Origin: Zeugodacus cucurbitae
Taxonomy: Eukaryota; Arthropoda; Insecta; Diptera; Tephritidae
Assembly (NCBI RefSeq): GCF_028554725.1
Contig: NC_071668.1
Coordinates: forward strand, 1,054,001-1,118,000
Length of the DNA: 64,000 nucleotides
Direction of reading: 5' to 3'
The notes beneath the pieces were generated by a model, which saw nothing but the letters and a program-made list of their open reading frames with translations, was not told the origin of the DNA and made no database searches. Of this stretch, positions 39,301 through 50,900 are shown piece after piece. Position 1 is the stretch's first letter. The number at the start of each line of letters is the position of its first letter. The translations under genes were made by a program, and so were the position numbers.

Positions 39301-42300
39301 TGTGAATATGCACGCGTCGCGCTAAGATCGTCTCCAACGAAGCTCGAGTTCAGTGCCTGAGAATTTTGAATTCTGATGACTTACAAGTGAAAAGTGTTGT
39401 GGATGCGCCGAGCGGAAAAGTGTTCTTTTTCTGTTGAACTGGTCATTAAAAAGAGTTTTATGGTGGCAAGAAGTACCACTGCAATAACAACAACAACAAT
39501 AACGTTAGTCAAACGAAGAAGCAACAAGTAAAGAACAGTGCATTGCGAGGCAATTGTAGGCCTGGCTGAGTTTGCGGTTTGCTTAGAAGTGCTAAACTTT
39601 TATTCGTGCATTCGTGAGTCTGTGTGTGTACGTGCGTGAGTGCGGTTATGTTAATGTGCAACACAACGCACATAAAAAGTGCAACTTAGTGTGCAGTGTG
39701 CAGCGGCAACAAATTGCCGAGGAAAGGTATAAAAGCTGGAAAACGTGTAAATTATTATTTGCTCTTTGTTATTGTTGTTGCTTATTCTTTTACACAATTT
39801 ATGAACGTGCAGTACGGGTACGGTGTTGTTGCACTGTTTAACAGTGGCTGCGGCAGGAAAATTCCACAAACAACAAAAAAGAAACAGAATGTTAGAAGCA
39901 ATTTCAGGTTAATTAAAGTTTGCGATATTTGCGAGGTCCATTGTCTTACAACAACCACAACAACAACGACAGCGTGCTCGTAAAATGGCAAAAAGCATAA
40001 ATTAGACTATAAATTGCTCCACAAAGATAAAGCGGCGGCGACGGCGGCGGCTTATGGCCCGCTTTTCAGCCAATTTACATGTTGCGCGCCGCTTGCCAAC
40101 GTTACTGCTATCGCGGCTCCGGAGACTGTGGCGGTTGTGGCGGCTCGTAGCAAATGAATGGCCGCGTCGGCAACCGACAATCAACTGGTGTTGCCATAAA
40201 TTGGCTTTAGCGGCCGCCGCGGTGAAAACTGCTTCCTTATTTCCCTTTAACGACGACGCTGCTGGAGAGTGCAGAGCGCACGCCCACGGCGATAGGGGCT
40301 GCAGTCAAGCGGGAATTGGCACGCGCAAGCGCCTCCGGTGGCAGCCCAGCCAGCCAGCCCGTGAACGCAGTCAACCGAGTACCTGATAATGGTCCGTGCA
40401 ATATGACAGCAACATTTTCCACTCGCCGAACGGGGCGTTTTTGCTGTTGCTCTTGCATTGTTGCAGTGTTTGGTGGCCAAAGTCTTTTCATGCCATAACC
40501 AAGAACTTTATGCGCGTAGGCTGCTTTCATTGTGGACTCTATGAGGCGCAACTGTGGCACAAACCGCAAATCTTGCTTCATGTGTGTGTGGCGCACAGCC
40601 GTTATTGTCGCTGTTTTTTTCTTTCCTTTTCCTTCAACATTTTATTTATTATTTTTGCGCTGATGCAACATTTGCTGTTAGTTTTTTGCTGTTTTGCTTT
40701 CATTGCTTCCCGCCATATATCTTCGTCTATTTCAAGTCGCGTCTTGCTTCGTTCGCGCATGGCAAGCACAGACAGTGCGCTGTTGCGTCTGCGCAAAATC
40801 CAACATTGCGTTGTTGGGCTGCATGTGAGTTTCCGCTGCGTAGCGCTACGCCAATGGACAGCAGTTGGACGCTAAGCTAAGCTCGCTTGATGTCTGTACA
40901 ACAACAAGTATTGTTGTTGCGAATAAAATATAGTTGATCGCCGTTTCCTCTGAAACTGAAAGAGCCTCTGCGTGTTTGTTGTTATTGTTTTGCTTTTCTG
41001 TTGCTGTTCGTTACCTATTTTCCTGTGGCCATCAATCTTTGTTATGCGGCAAAAGTGCGACAATGGCCGCGACGCGCATTATATAATGTGACGGCAAAGG
41101 CTGTAAGCAACAACAACAACAACAACAGCGGTGGAGTAATTGTATGAAAACCATATAGGAACTAAAAATAACTGCAAAGCCTTGTCATCATCCGTTGGAT
41201 TAACTTGTTGTTGTTGTTGACGAGTTAACGGTTTCATTTACAATGCTGCTGACACTTTGTGCGACACATAACGACAACAACAACAAGTAATACAAAGTAG
41301 AATGTAATTGCGAGTGTTGAGATAAATTCTGAAAAAAATGTGTGTGTTCTTATAAGAATGCGGCACTGGCTTATGAGAGGGATATATATTCCTTTCGGAC
41401 CTGATTCTTTGAAATGTGTGCATATATATCTTTTAAATTTCATATCAATTATCTCGAGTGGTGCAACATACTAACGGTACATGCATTGGCCTTTGAGCTC
41501 ATCAGCAAATATGGTCCATTCGCACAAACAAAAGTTTAGTTGCAACAACAACACTTTAAAAAACTGTGGACACCTGCATTTCGCGGAAGCCACAAGCAGT
41601 CGAGTTAAATTAGCATTGATACAGAGAGAAAATGCTAATAATTTATTTCTTCTGTTCTTTAGCAAATTATCATAAATAAGTATTTACCGAAGTTTTAGAT
41701 TAGCATGCACAGCATAAATATTATTTTACTTGCCGCAAAACCATTGTGGCAGCAACGTCGCGGTGTGCGGTGGCAAGCACAATGATCACATGTAACGCAG
41801 TTTAAATTGCCATGTTTGCACTTTTTCTTACTTTCAAGACACTCCGGCACACATGTGCATCCAACACAAACAAACACACACAGGCTGCCTTGCTGTTGCA
41901 GCGTTTACACTGTCACCACATGCAACACAGCCATTCTAGCTAATCTAACTGGGCGATTTGCATATTTATGTGGCAGAAACCTGTGCGGTCCGCTGCACTT
42001 CTGAGCTGTGGCTCCTCGTTCGCCTCACTCGCCTCGCCTGCAACACTGCAACGCTTCACTGCGGCTGCACTTTAGAGCTGCGCTTTTATGCCACTCACGT
42101 TGTTGCAACATGCAAACCTCCTCGTCCATTTCTGTATTTGTTCTTACATTTGCGAAGTTTTTGCATGCGCTCTGTGGCTTTTGTTGCACGCTTGGCCACT
42201 TGCTCGGCCGTCCGTCCGCTGTTGTTTTCATTCTGATGAAAAATCGTGTCTGTCTTAGTTGCTTTTCGATTTTTATTGCGCTGCCTTTTCATTTTACGAG

Positions 42301-43310
42301 CACCTCACGCTACCTCTCAGCAGTTCGAGTCGTCCCAGCTGCCACAAAGCAAACCCAGAGACCACCAGTCAGTGGTCACTAGTCACTAGTCACAACCCGG
42401 TCGCAGAGCCGACGGCAGAGTCGACAGAGTCGGTGGTCGCAGCCACATTTGCATCTCCAGCAGCAGCTGCGTCTTTTGCGCGGTGCAGGATAAAGCCGAG
42501 CACGTTTCGAACGAAAGTGGCAGTGCCATCACTGGACGCGAGACACAGTGCCAGCGTTAGCGCCAGTGCCAACTCAAACTCAAGCTTCCTCTGCCGCACC
42601 ATTCACGTCCGTTCTTTCTCATTTTGCTGTCAACATTTGCATTTATTCTGTTTCAATTCAGCTGTCGACTGGCGGTGCTGCTGGCCGACCGCCAAGAGAC
42701 ATCAAACTCCATGTGACAACTCAGTAACAACAACAACAACAATAACACTTTTGATTGCTTTTAATTGTCTGGTTTTCTCCGAAGTGTTTGTGGTTGTGTG
42801 TGTGGTCGAAACTGCTTTTTATGTCCATTTCATTTGTAGAATATTAGGTTAAAATTGTTGTTGGCCTATTTTCGTGCTCTTCTCTCACGCAGCGTGTGTG
42901 TGTGTGTGTTGTTGTGTGGTCGCATTTGCGTGCCACAATTGAGTTGGTGCGTGGCGGTGACAGTTGATCAGCAGAACGTCAGAGCAATTTGTCACAGCCA
43001 TGCAAGGATGAGCGCGGTCTCAGACACTCTGCCACTTGGCAAAGTGGAGCACATACAAAAGACTTAAGCACGAAACCCGTTTGTCCGCGGCACTCCATTA
43101 AGATAAAGTTACCCATTTGACTGGCATAATGATATGAGACTGTGAAGTGGTCATAACTTATAACTGCTAATGGGTACTGGTAATGGCGGCAAACATTGTG
43201 GCAACACTTTTTCTAACGGACTTGCGAAATTTAGCCCAGCTTAACTTAGGAATATAGCGAAAAGTGACTAACTCAAAATTGGGGTTTTTTAAAAAATTTT
43301 TTTTTGGAGG
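36344..43310. other. Gene-poor stretch, partly GC-rich
   Basis: No coding exon supported. At about 39100-39800 and 40000-40450 the sequence becomes GC-richer, with GTGAAAAGTGTTG and CAACAACAA stretches like fly 5' leaders, and there is a TATAAAAG at 39728. These could be untranslated first exons of the VWC gene downstream or of another plus-strand gene, but no splice chain can be proven. The open frames at 38313-38789, 40396-40875 and 42259-42852 have no family support. Confidence 0.35.
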
Positions 43311-43399
43311 TCCTACTTGGAAGTGACTACTCTTAAGGAGTTTTACTTCAGTTAGAGTTTTTTTTATCTAAGAATAGGAGCATTTACTCCAAGTAGGAC
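43311..43399. repeat. Inverted repeat, 12 bp arms, about 65 bp loop
   Basis: GTCCTACTTGGA at 43311-43322 and its exact complement TCCAAGTAGGAC at 43388-43399. Set in AT-rich sequence. It may be a small foldback or the remains of an inverted-repeat element; no target duplication seen. Confidence 0.6.
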
Positions 43400-46300
43400 A
43401 CAAAATCTGAACTCTAATTTTTATAAATCATACTTTTATGGCTCATAAAGAAGTTATTAAATACTATATATGTTCTGTATCATATTTATTGGTGCTTGGC
43501 AGAATAGAACAAGGTTAATTGCAGGAAATTTGTTATTATCTATGATGCTTGAAAATTGTGTAAATATTGCTCGTGATTGGCGAATTCTCATAAATTAAAT
43601 TATCCAAGCCAGTGCGAGCAAACCGAGAACTTTCAAACACACTGCGAAATTGGTTCAATATGGTGATAACTCAAGCTTCTATAATCTATGTTGGCCATTT
43701 TACTGTACTCCGATTCTCTCAGCGCCATTCAATAAATTCCGAAAAATATTAAATTAGCGTAAGTGCTCACGTTTCACAATATTTATCACATAATCTGCGC
43801 AAAACGGACATTTGCCACGGCCTCGAATTTCACATGAAAAATGGCGCTGCACACAAACGAAGCGAGGCAGCAATTGTTGTTTGCTATTTGCTCAAGAGCA
43901 GCCAGTTTTCGCTGCTGCTGCTGCAGCCTCCACATGCGCACAGACGTCCAGCGCTTACAGATATCGGCCGACAATAATTGGTATTAAGTAACCTAAGTAC
44001 CCACCATTACACGATGGCCGCACTCCTTGCGATCTGGCTGTCACAGGCAGTCTGAAGACACCGACTGTGGACGGACGGACAGCCGTTGTTGCATGAATGA
44101 ATGGCGAAGCGCAAGCGCGCAATCAACTCAACGCACACACTCACACATGTCTTGGGCCACCTTTGCAACAATCTGTGAGTTGCTTGCCTCTCCACCTCTC
44201 CACAGATCAACAACTGAAGAAGAAGTTGAAGAACAGACGCTGCGGCACAAGGCAGGCTAGTGGTTGTGCAGCTCGTGGCAAGTGGCAAGCACAATGTGTG
44301 CCGATAAATTTGAATCAATTTTCAACTTCTCCTTCTCCATTCACGCATTCGCTGCCCGTTCGCCACCTTCCTCTGCCGCCGCGCTTCACTGACGTTTGAT
44401 GCTTTCTGTGGTTGCTCGCTCTCTGCCGCGGCCATTACAGTGCAATTTCGCGTTGCCACAAAGTGTAGAATTCTTCACTAACGAATGCACATTGTGTTTG
44501 TTGTTCTGGTGGCAGTCGCAGCATAGATTTACGACATGCCTAAGCGCCTAGGTACAGTCTGTGTTCGGCAAATAGAACAGGCGGTGTAGGGACAAGTTGT
44601 GGGCGTGTGCTGCAAGACAGCAGTGAAATGACCGCAACAAAAGTAAATAAATCTAGCAGTTAGCTTTACATGTGAATGTATGCTCGAGTGTAGGTAGGAT
44701 TGTGAATGAGGGAATTGAAAGTCTATGAGAAAAAGTTCTGTATAAAAATGGTAGAATAAGTCTTTCGGTGTTCAATCAATAATATATGAAGGATGGTCCG
44801 CATTTATCGATAATTTAGTCGTTCAAACAATTATGTGATGATTTATTGCCTAAGCAGCCTTTGGATTTATAAACTCTTATTTATATTTTGACATTTCGCG
44901 ATTGAGGTTTTGCAAGAGTTTCCTTGCTACTTTGTTAATAATAAATATACAGTTATATACACATAACTGACATTTTGCGGCAAATAAAATGCAAATAACT
45001 GTAAATGCAGCATCATAATTTTCTAAATTGCATTTCTACTCCATTTATCTAACATTCTGTTGCTGCAGATATTCAGTGCAAAGACAAGTGTTTAACAGCA
45101 GTTTAACAAAAACAACAAAAGCAACAAATTAACTGCAACTAAAATATTTCTGTTTTTGCTGCGATTTTTATTGCTTTGGCAGCTGCTGCCAAGACATAAA
45201 TATTTATGCACACAAAAGCCATTCGTTTACAGAAAGAATCTCTGCAGCCAAGCGAGAGCAGCGGCGAAGAAGCTTGAGTGCCGCGGTTATGCTACGTACC
45301 GTTTGCTTAGCGGATTCCCGCATAATTTCACATAGCTTCGCGTAAATTAGCAGGAATGCGATATTTTGCGGCTCCCCCTCCCCACACCTGCGAAGAGTAC
45401 GGCAAAGACGCAGGTTCGTTGCTTAAGTCTTTCGTTTTAGCCAACGAAAATTATGTGCAGCGTTGTTATTGTTGTAAACTGTGAGACTCTGAGCTCAAGG
45501 GATGCGCTTGGATGGCAACTTTGAGACGAGCTTCCGCTTTACATCAAATACTCATTCGAAGAAGAACATTTCAATAATCATTTGACATTAGGCGCGCGCA
45601 GTGAATGAGAAGATTGCGCAAGTGGACCCTCTATCCACCAACAACTATCACTTGGAGGCATAGCCCTTCGCAGAAGCTAAGACAACTCTTTCTTTCGCAA
45701 TTCTTACTTTGTCTATATGAGTATGTGGTTGTTGTTGTTGTTGGCATAGCATTTAAAAGAAACTGCTGCCTGAACTGGTTGCTTGCAATTGTACCGTTCT
45801 TGTGAAACTTTTCACTCATTAGTAATGCAAATGTTAATTTCTAGGCTTTGTTGTTGTTGTATGTGCATGTTTTTTTTGTGATCTTTTTTCTGTACGCGTG
45901 ACTTTATGCTCGCAATAAACACAATAGTCGCTATTTTGCCATTCTCCGCGGTGATTTGGCTTTGGCAGCAGCGCAGAAAAGAATCGTAAAAAAGAAGAGT
46001 CTCAGCACCTGGCGGTGAGCGGCGGCGTTGGTTGCACTGCTCTACTGCTTCTCGTTCGAGTTCTCGAGTTCGGGCGGTGACAGTAGCAGTGCAAACATTG
46101 CATGGCAGTCGCCGATCAGCGCGTCGCCATTAAGTAAACCGTTGGCATTGTTGCATGCTTTGGTTCGTGCCTCGCCGCTGTTGTTGCCTCCGCGCTCAAG
46201 TTCAGTGCCGTGTGGCGCATTGTTGTTGTTGCTATTGTTTTGCAGTATTTGCTCGCTTTGTTACTGACTTGAAGACTTACAACAACAACAACACAATGGA

Positions 46301-47893
46301 ATCGTTGTTTGCTCTTGCCGTTCCAACTGTTGCTCTGGGATTTGAACAAGCAAAGAAAGATGAAGTCTCTAATTTCCGTTTTATTGTTTTTGCTGTATGC
46401 ATTGTATTTATTATTAGCTAACGGCACTTTGCACAACAGTCACTACTCAGTCAGTCAGTGTTTATTTTGTGTGTTCTGCCGTTGTTGGCGTTAATGTTGC
46501 CACCGCCATCATCATTTGTCTGTCTTTGTGCTGCAGCAACAGGTGGACCATGAGGATTTACACTCAGTTTTTATTTATTCAAAAGCAACGGGAGACATGA
46601 GGAGTGTTTTAAAGGGATTTATTTGTCCCTCATGACCCTCATATATATTTCAATACAATTTTAGGCTTTGTGGCTTTGGGAAGCGAATTAAACCTTTAAC
46701 ATTTATAATTTTCATATAAATAAACAATTTTTAATAATAAAAATTTTGACAAAAAAAGATAAATATTTTTTTAAATAAAAAAAATCTTATTTTAATAAAA
46801 ATATTATTAAAAATTTTTAATAAAAAAAATATTATATATTAAACTTAATTAAAAAAAATTAAAAATAAAATTTTTAATGAAAAAAAAGAATAAAAAAATT
46901 AATTTAATTAATATAATGTGTATTAGAGTTAATCAAAAATTGTTTAAATTAAATCGAGTTCAACCTGGTGGTTATTAAATTTTTATTTTACTGCAACAAC
47001 AACTACAAGTAACCATCCAAAAATAAACGGCGAAGCAACTCACATGTCAATTAAATTGAAATTGCACTCTTTTGGCAAACGTTTCTCATTACTCTTCGAC
47101 TCTTCAAGTCATTCTATGCCAATCAACAGGTGGCACTTGACCACTTTGTTGCCATTCAAATTCATTTTATTCAAATTTGTACTGAATACGATTTGGCAGC
47201 GCAGAACGCCCGCGGAGTTCGCTTCTTGCCTTTCTACAAACGCGCACTTTCTTTAAATCATTTTGTGGATTCTTGTTAATGGCTTTTCGTTTTATTTTCA
47301 CACTTTTATTCTACTTCCAGATAATTGCTTTATGTGGCATGCCAGCAATAATTGTGACAGACAAAGTGAAATTATTTCCATTTGAAGGCATAAATCGTAA
47401 TTAAACAGCAGCCAAGCCAAGCCGAGCCACCCACATAAATTTGCGACAGCAATTACACATAACAACAGTGATAAAAACCAAAGAAAAGACACGTCATTGT
47501 CAATTCAATACACAATTCAACGTACGACAAACAGCGCATGCGCAGTTCAGCGGCCTCGCCGAACGCAGTACACACCACGCACAGCCCACTGGGCACCGGC
47601 AATCCGACGATCCAGCCGAAAGCGGCTGCGCAGCGCAGCCTTTGCACGCACTAAACCAACGTCGAGCGCCAAGAGTTGAGACCACGACGCCGATAAGCTC
47701 ACCCGGTGACACAGATTCTACGCGTTTGTTTTGATCGGTTGCTTCGAGGGGGGGCGAGAGCGGCGAACGACACGCTCAAGGCATACCGCACCTTCGCATC
47801 GGCCAACGCGTGCCGGCCGGCAACTGTTGCTGCTGCTGATTTCTATCATCGCTTCTTCGATTCTCGCTTTTTTTCGAAATCGTTTGTTCGAAA
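43400..47893. other. Upstream region and probable 5' leader of the VWC gene
   Basis: No coding exon seen before the ATG at 47894. The last 400 bp or so (47500-47893) are GC-rich, unlike the AT-rich tract before them, and are the likeliest place for the 5' untranslated leader. I could not fix a transcription start. The multiple overlapping frames on both strands there are a by-product of GC content. Confidence 0.4.
46701..46979. repeat. Extremely AT-rich tract
   Basis: About 280 bp made almost only of A and T with runs such as AAAAAAAGAT and TTAATTTAATTAATATAATG, sharply bounded by normal sequence. It could be low-complexity DNA, a matrix-attachment-like tract or an old mitochondrial insertion; the sequence alone does not decide. 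Confidence 0.6.
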
Positions 47894-47981
47894 ATGTTGT
47901 GGCGTTCCATTGGCGCGGCGCTGTTGACGCTGCTGTGCCTTTGGCCTGCTCAGTTGGACGCTTTTGTGGCGCAGTCAATGG
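47894..47981 (+). CDS. VWC gene, exon 1 (signal peptide)
   Basis: ATG at 47894 in a good fly context (GAAAATG). It encodes a basic n-region and hydrophobic core, MLWRSIGAALLTLLCLWPAQ, then LDAFVAQSM and the first base of a Gly codon. The donor is G followed by GTGAGT at 47982. The phase-1 end joins the phase-1 acceptor at 53578 to restore Gly30-Cys31. The GTGAGT donor, phase match and textbook signal sequence together make this the likely first coding exon, although it is short and too distant for the ORF to be seen as part of the gene. Confidence 0.75.
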
Positions 47982-50900
47982 GTGAGTATTTCGCTTTGTT
48001 TTACATTTACACATACACAAAAACACACAAGCACACAAACATATGCAAAACAAAAGGCATTCATTGGAAGTGAAAGAATGATTAAAATTCTCAAATCATT
48101 CAAAGGCAATTTACCTAAAAAAGTCGCCTCTTTTTTATCGCATTTCTACACACAATTCACCTGCTAAACTCAGTTCATGTAATTATTATTGGTCGGTCGG
48201 TATTCTGCTGAATATTTAAGTCAACATACTTTGGCATTTCTGCATCTTAATTCTAACGGAAATGAAGCGTGATTGACATCAATCGCTGTGGGCACTTGGA
48301 GCGCTCTGCATTTATGAATAGCAGCGATTGGAACAGAATATGCAAATTAACCTGAGACGAACTGAAGCAATTGTGCAGGCATGTCAGCAGAAATTTCACT
48401 ATGCGCACAAGACAAGGAGGAAGAAGCGTCTTCACGGTAGCGCGATCTATTTGAAATTCAACGCAATATCTTTTGATTATGCCACCGAAAAGAATGCGTG
48501 AATTTGCATGCCCCTGAGGCGAATTTGGGTAATCAGTAGCTAAATTAAGAGCTACAGCTAACAAACGAACAATCGAAGGAATGCCAGAATATGAAAATAA
48601 GCTCTTCTCTTCTTCTTCTTCTTCTTGACTGGCGTTGACACCGCTTATGCGGTTATAGCCGAGTCCACAACAGCGCGCCACGCATCTCTCCTTTTGGCAG
48701 TTTGGCGCCAATTGGTAATACCAAGTGAAGACAGGTCCTTCTCCGCCTGGTCCTTCCATCGGAGTGGAGGCCTCCCTCTTCCTCGGCTTCCACCAGCGGG
48801 TACTGCATGGAAAACTTTCAGAGCTGGGGTACTTTCGTCCATTCGAGCAACATGACCTAGCCAGCGTAGTCGCTGTCTTTTTATTCGCTGGACTATGTCT
48901 ATGTCGTCGAATAACACATACAGCTCAGCATAAGGGTAGGTCCATAGTGGAGCAAGAACTAGAGCGACAATAAAGTTAGATCTACAGGGTTGTATAAAGA
49001 AAACGGAGGACCTATTCTACCTTTTTTTTCAAAATCCAATGCTATTATTCAACATAGCAATATCCGACCTCAGTCTTGGTGATTACCGCGTTAGCATCGC
49101 TAAATTGCTTGCCATACAACAGTCATAAGGGTTGTGTACTTGGTCGACGCTATATTTATTAGATCAGTCGATGGAAATTATTTGATGTTCTATACAGTCT
49201 CCGAATAATCAAAATTTATAGACCCGAAGACTCCAAATGTTTTAGAAGTGTATCTATTACCAACTTAGAAAGCTAACATTATAAGATTATATTTCGCAAA
49301 TCTAATCAAAACTTTGTGTATTATACACCCACCTAAAGCCTTGTATCCACTCTGTTCTATCAGCTATGTACATCTCGAATAGTATTTCCATTATGCAAGT
49401 CCCACGAAGTCGGCTCGACAGCGAGCTTCACAGTCAGAGACGCCTTATTAAGAACATCTAGCAATTGTCTCACTAAAGCTGATGTGCCGAAAGTTCAGAT
49501 AAAAGCAAAATTACCGCGAGATACATTTAACAGCATGCAGCACGGCATCCTCCTTCCACCCAACCGCCAGCGGCCGAAAGGTTTGACCCACTTTTCAGCG
49601 TGTTTAACTATTAATCAACTGCATTTAAGCGGCGCGTTTATCAACCCGCGGAAATAATCACATTTTCATAAGCAATAACAATTTGCTTAACTAAAAAATT
49701 TTCACCACTATGATCTGAGTGCTTCGCAGCGCCTTGGGAAAGAACCAAAATTGTTGGGGAAATTCTAAAGTCGTCGCCTCTGCAATTTGGCGCACTCAGC
49801 ACTCACAAGCCATAATTATGTGAATTAATTTGTGTGCCACTTTTGTTGCCGAGGCAAATCCATCAACAGCTAATCTGGCGTTAAGGCAAGCAGCAACAAA
49901 AACAAACTACATAAATGTAGATAGAGATAATGAAAAAGAAGTGACAGAGTAGGATGATGACGTGCTTAAAGCGCTACACATCATTAAGTCGGGCCGGCTT
50001 TTCATCAGTTGCAAATGAATTCGACGCGCGGACTAATGAAAACGTCGCTGCCGCAGCCAGTAGTGATGAAGACATACACTCAGAAATAGAGAGAGAAGAA
50101 TGACCAAAGCGTTGAATGACAATGAAAAGTCAGCGCTCTTTGACACAGCGTTGACGTGGAAAGCGTTGACAATAAAGAGTTTAGTGCCCGCGAGGGTCAA
50201 GAAAGCGATGGCAGCGGCGCGGCACCAAGAACGTGAGGCGCGAATGCTGCACGTAGACACAAATGAATATACATTTGTTCGAGAGAGCTGCTTGCTAATG
50301 ATGCTTGTATTGCTGGCTCTTGCGGGCGGAACGATTTACCGGAAGAAACAAAGTGTGAATTTAATGACCAAAACTACTTTGCTTTCTCATTGTCATTAAC
50401 GAGTGAGACTTTCCCATTGCGCGCGTTCACTCGCGCATTATTGTCGCACGGAAATTTGTTTGTAATTACACACACACACACAAGCAAACAAAGGCAAAGA
50501 CAAAGCGACTATCGAAAATCTGCCATTAAAGTAAAGATTCAAGGCACAAACTTCGTTGGTTGTGCGACCGTTTCTTATCGCGCCGCCGCGTTGAGACGCA
50601 CGCGCGGTGAGACTCATAAGCGGCCGGGCAATTGACATTTGGCTCATCATAGCCAGCGTGTAGCGGTCATTAAGCAGTGGATGCCAGCGCGTACAGTTAC
50701 ATCTAGATATTTCCGTCAGCGATTTGTAAACTTAATTTCTGGGCAGCGCGGAAAATATGACCGCAAGAAGCCGTAAATTAAGAACGAAATTATAGTTTCC
50801 CTATTCATTAGGCGCCGACGAACAACGCTCACACTCACATATATCTTTTGTAGTTGGCGCTGATAGTTCACCACTCACTTTTTCCAAAAGACGCGAGACG

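Noticed and set aside
40396..40875. 159-residue plus-strand open frame
   Set aside because: Overlaps a second plus-strand frame and a minus-strand frame; no domain.
42259..42852. 197-residue plus-strand open frame
   Set aside because: Low-complexity Ser/Thr/Ala and CAACAA-derived Thr runs, no family similarity, overlaps other frames; likely by chance in GC-rich DNA.
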